The notes under the pieces were generated by a model. The model did not search any database and was not told the origin of the DNA. It was given only the letters and a program-made list of their open reading frames with translations. Positions 22,725-33,200 of a DNA stretch of 33,468 nt are shown here, piece by piece. Source of the stretch: Hyphochytrium catenoides (taxonomy: Eukaryota; Sar; Hyphochytriomycetes; Hyphochytriales; Hyphochytriaceae); NCBI GenBank assembly GCA_900088475.1, contig FLMG01003283.1, positions 1 to 33,468 of the forward strand. The letters run 5' to 3'. The translations under genes and the position numbers were made by a program. Positions within the stretch are counted from its first letter, which is position 1; every line of letters starts with the position of its first letter.

Positions 22725-24225
22725 TCATCGCTTTCTGCTTAGTCTAGAACATTCTTCTTCAATGATCTCCTTCATCTCCTTGAGTCCATCATACCAAGAG
22801 GTCCATCCGTCCAAGTCGCTGGCCAGATTAGGCTCCTACAAGGTCCACTAAGGCTTTCACGACGGTTAGGGAAATAAGCGGAGCACGTACCTCCAACCAG
22901 AACACCTCGTCTTCCCCCTTACGAATGCTGCGAAATCCAAGTGCCAAGAAGCTCTGGTTGCCTCCCAGATGTCTACCCAGCTGCTCCTAAAAGTTCAGTG
23001 GCGTGCTTAGGCTCTGCATCCCTGTATCAAGCATATTGCCTCCGCACCTTAATGAAGGGGTTCTGCTTCTTTACGGTACGAAACATATCATTCTCAGGGT
23101 GGCCGTAGATGTTGGAGATAATGGTTCTCAGGGCCTTCAAACCCTCTGCATGTTCCTGTCACACGAATGGGAGCTATGAGCTGGATATTCCGGTGGACAG
23201 TAAAGAGACGTATCGTTTACCGCTGGGGATGTGTTGGCCCTCAGCAATTGGAGAGCCTTTCGTAGACCCTCAGGTCCAGGGATGATGCTCTTCGTCGCTT
23301 CTTCATCCGCTTTTTGCCGATTCAGCTCATCCTGCATGCTTCGCAGCACCGCCTCCTGTTCTTTCTGCAGCTCAGCCTGCTTCCTTTCTTCCTTCACCTA
23401 CTAAAGCAGACAACTTAACCTGTCAATTGAGCTAGGAAGCGAAAAAAAGCTGGCTGTGCCTTACCTTCCGGATTGCTGCCGCTTTTGCCGCTAATTCCTC
23501 CTCTTCCTTCCTTGTTCGTTCGTCTTCTTGAGCCCTAAGCAGACGCTGTTGTCGTTCTTCTTCGTCCTTCAGCTCTTTCTGCCTCTCTAGTTCCCGCTGC
23601 TGCTGCTCCCTTTCCACCTGGCCTTTAAGCTTTTCTTGCTCTTCGTCTGCTCTTTTCTATGGAAATGCAACAGAGATTCATCAGTGAGATCATCAAAGGC
23701 AGACTCAGCGCAGGAAAATGAGGGAGGGAAGGCCAGACAGTGATGTTTGACCTTAGTGGTAAGGCCAAAATACCTGTTCCAAGTAATCTTCATACTTTGT
23801 CGTGAGCTCAGCATGCAGCTGCTGGGCCTCCACAAGTAGGGTATCAAACCTTGAACAAAGTGCCTTCACATTCTCCATCATCCGCTGGCTGGTGAGCAAG
23901 GCATTTAGGCCCAGCCCGCGATCAGGCGAAGAATCACAATTTTTGACTACCCGTATCGGCTCTCACCGGTCACTGGATCCACCTCCTTCATTCGCTTCCT
24001 GAACCTCTCGACTGCACCACCGATTGCGTCACCACCTAACAAATTCTATGAGGCTCTGTGTCAGACGTTGGAATGACGAACAGCTGACAATGTGCACATG
24101 ATTACCATCGCGCTCACAATCTCAGTATAGGCTTCAGGCAGTCGTTTGCCATCGGGGGCTCTTAAACCTTGGATGGCATTTTCGACCCCATCCAGCTCGT
24201 GCACCACCCTCTTATACTCTGTCAT
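22725..24225 (-). CDS. Coiled-coil protein with C-terminal PUB domain (probable Cdc48/p97 partner)
   Basis: PUB domains, known from PNGase, UBXN6/UBXD1 and HOIP, bind the C-terminal tail of the p97/Cdc48 ATPase. Exons are 24225-24106, 24045-23951, 23888-23774, 23656-23465, 23397-23221, 23155-23048, 22986-22891 and 22835-22725, giving 337 residues. Residues 1-75 are mixed helical. About 85-215 are strongly charged coiled coil rich in E, K, R and Q (for example RELERQKELKDEEERQQR). The C-terminal part (about 220-335) has the PUB pattern: GLKALRTIISNIYGHPEN, FRTVKKQNPFIKEQLGRH, and FLALGFRSI followed by VFWLEEP. The exon 2 donor (GTAGTC at 23950) was picked because the earlier GTGAGA donor puts the next exon out of frame. 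An in-frame TGA upstream supports the start. No UBX, UBA or transglutaminase domain is present, so this is not PNGase or UBXD1. Confidence 0.78.
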
Positions 24226-25032
24226 GGCCGCTTGACCGCCCGGTGCCGTTCGTCAGCCTCCTGGCACTAACCTTAACCTTCGCAAGGATCGCGCTTGTCC
24301 TAAACACTACACTCTACGCTGAGTAAGCACGATAAGGATACCCAGACAGCGCTCCTCTCTCCCTTCCTCGCTTAGACTCTCCCTTCAGCGTTAAACTATC
24401 CTTTGCTGACACGTAGATTACTGCGGAGATCACTCAGACAGGACTGTCATCAAAAGAAGCTGCCCCTAATGAGCTCTAAGAGAAACCTCTTGTCCTCCTT
24501 TGTCTGGGTCTGCGTCTGGATCTCTCGAGTCTCTAAATCTCAGTCTGCAGGTCTGCAGGATGATGATAACGGAGATTTTCAATGTCCGAGAAAGAGCCGG
24601 TACCGGTCATCTGTACTACACGTAAAGCTGAACGTACAGCAGAATACGTGTACGTCTGTAGTCGGGGTAAGAAAATTCTGATCGGCGGCGCGGTGTCGAT
24701 TGCAACTTTTATTGAAGACAGACCACGCGCGCGAAAGATTGTGGAGCTCATCGTCTGGGAAGGGACTGTGATCGTTTCTCTTCTTTCTTTGGCTCTTCCA
24801 GAGAGGAATCTCAGCGGTCTATGGTTGATCTCCAGATTCTAGAAGAAGTGAAGGCTGGCGGCCGTTCGTCCTTTTAGTCGCCGTGTGGACGAGTCTTTTT
24901 GTAGCTCGTCTTCGCTCTAGCTTTTACCTTGCCTCGACGACTGAGTTTAGCCAGGGAACCCATCTATCGTCTGTTGCCGGGTTCAAGCAGTCTAAGCAGG
25001 AGTTTCCAGGCTTGGGACCAGGCGTGGCCACA
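24226..25032. other. Divergent intergenic region, PUB gene / anthranilate phosphoribosyltransferase
   Basis: These 807 bp lie between two divergent starts. Short open frames on both strands (for example 24582-24842 plus) have no recognisable features. A frame continuous with the downstream gene runs upstream from its ATG for about 50 codons but contains no ATG, only a GTG at 24883, so it is read here as 5' leader. Confidence 0.5.
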
Positions 25033-26806
25033 ATGACGCTTAAAGTCTATATTGAGAAGCTAGTGCACAGACACGATCTCACCGATGCTGAAATTAGAGA
25101 AGCCTTCAGACATATAGCCCATGGTGCGTAGATCACCATAGCCTTCTACCTTTTTGACTCTTTGGTTACTTCTTTCTGAATGGGCGGGCCTTCGTGACCT
25201 GTAGGAGAGGCAAATGCACCAGAGATCGCCACTCTGCTAGCACTGCTTCGAGCAAAGGGCGAGAAGCCGCATGAAATCGCAGCAATTGCAAAGGAGATGC
25301 TTGAACATTGCTATAAAGTGGAGCTAGAGGTGCTACTGCCGCTTATTCAGCTAGCTCTCTTTCATTCTAACTGCTGCATTCCGAGTAGGAGTCGGTGGTA
25401 GACATCGTTGGAACAGGTGGTGATGGCAGCAACACAGTGAACATCTCTACCGCAGCGGCAGTATTAAGCGCCGCTTGTGGCCTGCGGGTGGCGAAACATG
25501 GCAATCGCTCAGTAACTAGTAGGTAGGGTCTGCATTTGCCATCTATACCAAGAAAGCGCTGTGTATATCATGACATGCTTTTCACAGGTCAGGCTCTGCG
25601 GATGTCCTTGAAGCCCTAGGTATCCCTATGTTGAAAGCGGACAAGATCCGAGAGTGCATCCAATCGGCTGGCATCGCCTTCATGTATGCCCCGCACCATC
25701 ATCCAGCCATGAAACATGTGGCCGAAGCTCGGAAGGCTATAAAGATCAGAACTGTCTTCAACATCATGGGCCCACTCCTTAACCCAGCCAGAGCGAAGAG
25801 GTTGATGATTGGCGTTTATCATCCCGACTTACTTGTGACTATGGCCCAGGTAGGACTCCTGGCCCTCGCGTCACCGCGCGATACTTCTCCATCGTATATT
25901 AATGCTCTATGCCTCTCCTTTATTAGCCTCTATGGAGGTTTGCTATGGGGTGATTGTTCTCTGCAGTTCGGTGGCCTTTTCATAAATCATCAAAGGTCTT
26001 TCTGTTAGACGGCTAGATTATCTTGCTTGGGCCGGTGCCCTCCCTCGCTTTCTCTCTCTTTAGAAGTAGAGCTCCTTTGAGTCTCTGTTAACCTTGTACG
26101 ATCTGTTCTCGTGGCTCAGGTGTACAAAGAGTTGGGAGTAGAGCATGCATTGGTGGTTCATAGCTGCGGTCTGGACGAATTAACTCCGTTAGGGCAAGCA
26201 AAAGTGGCTGAGGTGGGCTGTGTTGCGCGCCTGCTTCTTCTTTTCGCTTAAGTTGGGGTGTTTGACATACGACTTTTGAGTTTCCGCTCCTGTTGTGTGG
26301 CACTAGCTAGTCAACGAAAACCTTACAATGTCAGCAGCTTCTTCCTGATGGCAGCATCAAGAGCTATGATTTCGACCCCACAGCGACATGTGGCATTTCT
26401 CCTTGCACACTGGCAGACCTACAGGGAGGTGACTCCGTTGACAACGCTGAAATATTGATGAGAGTCTTCGGTGGGGGAGCGGAAGCCGAGGGTCCTATCG
26501 GGAATACCATTGCGCTCAACGCTGGAGCTGGTCTGAATGACTTGATCTTTTTAGTAGAGATACTGTGCAAGGAACTAACGACTGTCACCTCATAACAGCC
26601 CTTTACGTCTCAGGAACCGCCTCAAGCATCAGCGAAGGCTACAAGATGGCGAATGAAGTTCTGAAGTCAGGGAAAGGTAATCTAAAAGACCGTCGGATTT
26701 GTAGGCAGAATGTAACATGCTTTGCCCTGCCGCGTTTACAGCTCTTCAGGTTGTTCAAAAGTGGTCATCGGTTGCCACTCGCCTTAGTGCGGAGGAATGC
26801 GCCTAA
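25033..26806 (+). CDS. TRP4/trpD: Anthranilate phosphoribosyltransferase
   Basis: This enzyme transfers phosphoribose from PRPP to anthranilate, the second committed step of tryptophan synthesis. Exons are 25033-25123, 25205-25329, 25389-25522, 25588-25849, 26120-26212, 26338-26530, 26599-26676 and 26742-26806, giving 346 residues against about 340 for the family. The helical N-domain includes [10 protein letters not shown]. The PRPP-binding loop is [17 protein letters not shown] (GTGGD at 80-84), followed by [58 protein letters not shown] and [16 protein letters not shown] complete the family pattern. The exon 6 acceptor at 26338 and the GTCTGA donor at 26531 are the choices that keep [11 protein letters not shown] and NAGAALYV in frame. 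It stands alone, as in fungi, with no fusion to other Trp domains and no transit peptide after the first ATG. Confidence 0.95.
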
Positions 26807-27230
26807 GCTCACTTTCTTTTAGGGGAGCTTGTGCAATGTGTGTTGTGAGGAACATATGGAACTTGAGCATAGCAGAGCATATAGATTGCTTTGACCTAGG
26901 TGTAATGACAAGTGACCCGGATGTGTGCCCTAGGACATTACCAAGGCCGGTGCAGGGGCATATAAGACTACCGGAACTTTAATTGAGTTCTCCGTTAGTG
27001 GTCTCTGAAGCTTGTCGCCAACCACAAGGCATTCGAGTTTCTTCAATTCTTTTTATAACTTTCTATGTAGCTCACCAGCCCCCTCTGGTTGCCTATTGCA
27101 TCTTGCTTGAACTGACGAGCTCCACACCTGCGGCGGCCGTGAACAAGACAGAAATGACGGAACCATGATTCGGTAGGAAATATAGAATTAGTCCTCTTAG
27201 GGTTAGGCTTAGGGTTAGGGTTAATGCTGT
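26807..27230. other. Convergent spacer with an interstitial telomeric tract
   Basis: These 424 bp separate two convergent stop codons. Apart from the TTAGGG tract at 27197-27223 nothing stands out. Confidence 0.55.
27197..27223 (+). repeat. Interstitial telomere-type repeat (TTAGGG)
   Basis: TTAGGG, TTAGGC, TTAGGG, TTAGGG and TTA follow each other without gaps: four units, one with a C variant, and a partial fifth. It ends 7 bp from the stop codon of the minus-strand repetitive gene. It may mark a healed break, a former chromosome end or a subtelomeric position. It also suggests that the host telomere repeat is TTAGGG. Confidence 0.85.
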
Positions 27231-30200
27231 CTAAAATGCCCTTTCCTGAAGGTTGCACGCCCACACCAAGAGCTCGACCAATTCTTCCTCCTCAAGCTCC
27301 ATGGGTACAGGGTCCAACCAGCCATCAAAACCCGGTAAGTGTGGCAGAGGTTGTAACCCTGGCACCGGCAGAGGGCCCGCTGATAACGGAATGGGCTCTA
27401 TGCACATCATTTCTACGTCGAAGTCAGAAGTGGGCTTGAAAATCTCATCATCACTATCCACTTCCATACACGCAAGCTGCGGGTGAACGGCATCATCCTC
27501 ATAGGCGATAACTGCCGGAGGCTCAGATCCTTCCATTCCAGTACGGGTACGCCGTCGCGACTCCCGACAGGATGGTTGAGATAGTGATGAGGGTCCATAT
27601 ATCCAAGTCGGGTCGGGGTCATTCATCTTAGCCCAGCTTGCTCCCAGCCCGGCAAAAGGTTGAATGCCATTAGAACCGTCCAGGTCCATCCCATCCACTA
27701 CTGTCCCCGAAATCCCTGCCGCCGCAGTCCAGTCCATTGAGTCATGTTCCGTTTCAGTTCCTTCCATTGCCATAGGGGTATCAGTTCCTTCCATCGCTAT
27801 GGGATTACCATCTTGGGGGTGAGGTTGACCTATGACCGTCAACATTGCTGATTGAGCTGCGATCTGCGTTAGAGGCACTTCCCATCCTCTCGTGGAGTTG
27901 AAGGTCGGCACAGACGGGCAAAAATGTCTTAAGGTCGAGCCCTGCAAAGGGTTTGCCATTTGCGTTGGCGGCTCGCCCTCCTCGACCTCCATCAGGTCTA
28001 GGATTTGTACAGGTTGAGGTAGAGAGTGATATGAAGTGTCAAGACCTGCAAGAGCAATTTTAGACAGTGTGTTTCCCTGAGCTTGTCCACAAGCAGTTAC
28101 CTTCACACTCTGTTTCGTCCGTCCAGGCGTCCCTCCTTCGATGTCGCCTAGGCCTGCGAGCCTTCACTTTTCTCCTCGATGGGTCTGCCAGAAGCAACGG
28201 CTCCAGGTACTGCTGTAGGGTAGAGCCAGGAAGGCTTGGGCGGCGCACTGACGAAAAGTCGAAGTTCTCCTCAAGATACTGCTGCAGAGTTGATCCCTCG
28301 AGGCTTCGTTGTGTCCGGCAAGTGCCTTTTTCTTTGGACTCACAAGGTGCTCCTCTAGATATAGCTGCTAAGACGTCGGCAGGTGGAGGGATTGGCCCAG
28401 ACTGGCTGGATGTAGGAACCACACAGTTAACTTCCGTTATCACCTCTCCTACTGGACCTGACAGTTGACCTGCCACGTCTTGGAGACCTCCTCGCAGTAG
28501 GACAACGTCAAAGACTCGGTCAGAAATCAAATGGGCCTCTGACACTTACCTTCCTCCGAAAGTTTCATATCAGGTAAAATGCTTGCATCCTCTGCTTTAA
28601 CTATAGGCAACGCACCAAGGTGAGCCTCAAGCTGGGCTAGGTCAGAACCAGTATCACCCTCGGTTGAGGGTAGTAGGTCAGGAGAAACGAATGAGGTGCT
28701 TTCTGCAAGTGAGAGATGCGCAGACGCAAGGGTACCCGAAGAATTCGGAGGCAGGTCAGTCTGGGTAGATGCAGGCGGTGTACGAGTGTGAGGCCGTAGG
28801 GAAGGAGCAATTTCATGGGTCTTCAAAGGTATCTTGGGGCTCGCTTGACTAAAAGGGGACTCTGGACCTATTGCTGCGTAAAAGGGAACATTCATGCGCA
28901 AGCCGTGAGAATGATGGCAACTTTCTAACGAGGATCAAGAAGGAGCTCCATTACCTGACATAGTCAAGGGAAGTTCCGGGGGTCCTTGACGATCCTCAAG
29001 GACCAGAGAGCAAATCAGGCTCTCGACCATTTCAACCGCAGGTGGAAGGAGTGGCGGAGGCACCACGTTGGGATCAAGAGGGGCATATCCCCCAGATGTC
29101 AATGCCAATGGTTTATCTTCCAGCTCTACCTGTTGCGAGTTGTTGCTGTCGCGGTCAGCGGCCCCAAGTCCTGAAGAAAAGAGGGAACCAAACGTTAGAG
29201 TTTGCCTAATTTACCAACCCCGAGGGAGCAATGCCGTGTTGGAATCCCCAACGATTCTAAGGAGCCGCCGGCCGCACGGCAGACTGGTGAGGATGGGGTT
29301 AGAAATACCTTGTTTTAATTCCCAACAGTCCTGAAGAGACGTTGACCAGACCGGAGATTGACCAGGATGGGGGCCAAGAGCACCCTGAAGATACAAGCTG
29401 GAGGTACAAGGAAGGCAGCTTCTGGCCCCCTTCAGTCCCCACTTGTACCTCCAGGGTGCTCATAGCCCCATCCTGGTCAATCTGCGGTCTGGTCAACGCT
29501 CTTCAGTACCGTTGGGGCTTTCAAACAAGGTTATTCTTAACCCCATCCTCATCACTCTGCGATGTGGTCGGTGTGACCTGAGGACCACTGGGGATCTCAA
29601 CACGGTCTTGATCTGAGGAAAGTCCATAGAGCCAGGAGCATCGAGAGTCAAATGGTAAGCCACGTGGCAAACAATGGTGAACAGGAGAAGGCGGTATAAT
29701 CCGCAAATAGCGTCGACCGCCTGGGCATAAGAAACTCAATCTCACCTGTGGGATGCACCTCATCATCTCTTTCTTCTAACACCTCAGACTGTAAAGAAGG
29801 TTCAAGGCAAGAAGAGTGATTCAGACTGTCGGACTGCGAAGAATCAGCATTATCACCCAGAGCCATTTCTGGTTGCTCAGGCTCCTCCACCAGCGGAGCC
29901 TCCCACGATGACTCGCTGCAGCTTGTCAAAGCGTCATCTTCCACAGTTTCTAAGTGGTCTCTTGGCTGGAAATATGGTTGCTCTGCAAGAACTCCGTCCA
30001 GTGCACAATAAGAAGCCAATCCGCCTCCAGGAACCACACCCTGCTCCAAAGTGAAAAGCTTATGAACTTCTGAAATCGGCAAAGCCTTGGAAGGTGAGTC
30101 CTCGATGCTGGCTCGAGAGAGACCTCCAGTAATTGGCTCCAAGAAAGAAGCAGATGCAAGTGATACTAGCCGCTCGCTGCAGATGCCATTGCTGACGTTT

Positions 30201-33200
30201 CTGGCCTGATCCAGCTCCAGATTGACCTGAATGCACGGAGAGATATTGTTTGGGGTGCTCGCAGCACTTCCTGTGACACCTGCCGAACCGTCTTGGTTCT
30301 GAGATGATAGTGCCTGATCCTTTATGCGAGCGGTGGAGAGTTCCAAGTCTTCTGTGGGGGTACACTCTTGAGTTCTCTCGGCATGATGCTCTGAGTCAAC
30401 TAATATTGAGGTGTTAGGCCCATCAAGATGAGAGGTAGCACTCATGCGAGAAGCAGTTTTGGTTACCTTTTTGGCTATGTGAAGGGCTCTGAAGTGTGGC
30501 CTTTGCCTCTTTGAAGCTCACGCTATTTATGCTGACTCCTTCACCTATGGAGTGTTCTTTCGCCCCCTGTTGTTCTACCTCTACCTTCGCTGCACAGCGC
30601 TGTGACGGTACCTTCATGTCGAATTCGACATTCTCTAACAGAAGCGCTTGTTCATCGTAGTCCTTCCCCCAGGCTTCGTGGCTGTCTTCGTGGGATTTAG
30701 GTTCATCCTTCACTAGAGGACCATCATACGGCCCTTGATAGGGCTCTTCGTTATTACCCTCCAACGGCTCTGCTGCAGAAGGGACGAGGAGTGCAGAGAC
30801 TTGTGAGTAAGCGCCGCGCGAACTCTGACCAAGGACTTTCATGCCAGGTTTAAAAGTGTGTGCCCACCGAGCCCTTGCTATTTTACTTGCTAATACTTGA
30901 GGCACGAATAAACCCCTTAAGTTTTTGCTTTGGCTATGTTATCGTTTTATGCATACTAAGCCTGTGTGATGAATAGACTCACCTCCTTCGTCAATCAGCA
31001 GTACGACTGCATCCGCGGATTCAGCACCGTTTGTGCTGCAACTCAGAGAGCTGAGCTGTTCTGGCAATGACTCAGGGGGAACAGTTTCAAGTGCGGTTGC
31101 AGCTCTACATTCTTCTAAGAGATCCTCAGGAGGGAGAATGGATCCGGCGATGGCTCCCGTTCGACGAAGCTTGGTCTGGGCTTTGGTGGCCCCACATTCT
31201 CCTTTTCCTGTATCGCTTTCATCTGGTGAGCCGTCCAGTGGGAAGAAGGAGAGTGAGGAGGAGAACGTCAGCTCTAACAACAAACAGATTTTTGGTCGGG
31301 GGTCGTACCCAGTATGTGGAGTTCTGTGAGGAGAGAGGACTCTACTTCTTCGTGTTCAATATCCTCCCTTAAGAGGGCTGATAAGGAGCAAATGCTACTG
31401 GCGGGCGTCAAAGTGCCATCATGTGGTTTGACAGGAGGGTTCTTTCCCTGAGCGTTTAATTCTTCTGCCGTGAATGGAGCCACATGCAGCCCCGTGGTAG
31501 TGAACAACGATTGGGACAAGTTCGCAAGGTCTTGGATGCTGAGAGGCTCGTGTTCTCCTGAAGGTGACACCTCCATAAGCGCTGATTGCCCAATACTAGC
31601 ATCAAAAAAAGAAGCAAATCCAAATTCCCCGAGCGGCTCTGGGCTGATGGCGCTGCTACTCAGGTTGGCGTGGGCCAGGACCAGAGTAGACTGACGGGAA
31701 GGTACGATCCTGTATGTGGTAGTCAATATCTTACCTGATACATCTTCTGCCGAGTCTTCCTCTCCCTGAAACATTCGTGATGACTCCACCTCAAAGTCCT
31801 CTGAGAGGGCATCCTTTATGGCCATCTCTTGCACCGAACCTGAATATTGCTGGTAAAAAGAAAGGCGTATGGAATTGATTTGGAGCAGCATCCTCCTTAC
31901 CTGGCAGGTCTCTAGGTGAGGCATGAGAACGCGTGACGGTATCCTCCCGGTCACTCTCATTACTGACAGTAGTAATGGGCTTTGTTTCTTCCTGTCCGTG
32001 GTGCGATGTGGCTGAAGAGTAGAGGCGTGCGCTATTCGGCAAGTCTTCTGACGATGAACCGACAGTTCTGCATCTTGCCGTCAGGTTCTCTGAGACGGAA
32101 AGGTTGCCTTTTTGCGTGCTGATTTGTCTTAGCTCTTGTTTCTCGTTCTGCCCTTGCATTGTTTCTTGATACTCTTGCTGCAGCTGTGTATCTGAGGAAG
32201 GGGGAGGCAAGCAAAGTGGAGAGGGTAACACGTCAGGGGAAGGCAAAGCCTGGGAGGTAGAAAATCTTCAAATCGGCTCTTACCGTCAGACCCCGCAACT
32301 GCTACTTCTGTAACGCCCTCCACCTGGGCTGTAGTAGCGTCGTCCGCTCGACAGACAAGAGCTCCGTCCAATGCACAATCAGAAGCGAATCTGCCAGCTG
32401 AAAGCCCACCCTGTTCCCTGATAGAAAGCTCATGTTCTTCTGAAGTCGGTAGAAACTGAAGCGGTGAGTCCTCGATGCTGGCTCCTACCGAACCTGCAGC
32501 GATCGAATCGAAGGCAGATGTAGATGCAAGTGGTACTGGCTGCTCGGTGCAGGTTCCATTGCCGAAGTCACTGGCTAGATGCAGCTCTGGAGTGACCTTA
32601 GTGCACGTAGAGTCATTGTTTGTGATACTCACAGCACTTCCTAGGACATCTGCCCGGCCATCTTGGCCCTGAGATGGTAGTGCTTGATCCTGACAGAAAG
32701 TAGTGGAGCGTTTCAAGTCCTCTGCTAGGACCTGCTCTTGAGCTTTCTCGGCATCAGGCTCTGAGTCAACTACTAGTGAGTAGTTAGGACCGCCACGATG
32801 AGAGATGGAGCAATCATGCGAGAAGCAATTCTTATTACCTTTGTGGCCAAATGAAGGCCTCTGAAGGGTGGCTCTTATCGCGTCGTGGCTCGCGGCATCA
32901 TTGGTGATTCCATCTGTGGAATGGTCTTCCATCTCTCGGTTTTCTACCTTAACCTCTGTTGCACAGCACTGTGACGGTATCTTCACGTCCAATTCGACCC
33001 TCTCTGACAGGAGCGCCGGTCTAGCGGAGTACTTCTCCCGGCCTTCGTTGCTGTCTTCGTGGGCTTTAGAGTCACCCTCGACCGGAGACCCATCATGCGG
33101 CCCTTGATAAGACTCTTCCTTATCACCCTCCACCGGCTCTGCTGCAAAGGAGATTAGTGAAGAGACTTGTGAGTAAGCGCCGCAAGAACTCTAACGAATG

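Noticed and set aside
23960-24045. GTGAGA donor at 23966 for exon 2 of the PUB gene
   Set aside because: It leaves phase 1, and both nearby acceptors then run into stop codons. The GTAGTC donor at 23950 keeps the frame.
22725-24225. Identification of the coiled-coil gene as GLE1
   Set aside because: The coiled coil resembles GLE1's, but the C-terminal region lacks the GLE1 helical repeat pattern and reads as a PUB domain instead.
24883-25032. N-terminal extension of about 50 residues on anthranilate phosphoribosyltransferase, possibly an organelle targeting peptide
   Set aside because: The in-frame region upstream of the ATG at 25033 starts with GTG and contains no ATG. The ATG at 25033 has an A at -3 and begins the normal family N terminus.
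31274-31308. A 35-bp phase-1 intron in the repetitive gene
   Set aside because: It keeps the phase pattern but is shorter than any other intron here. A 70-bp alternative (donor near 31341) is also possible, so the boundary is left open.
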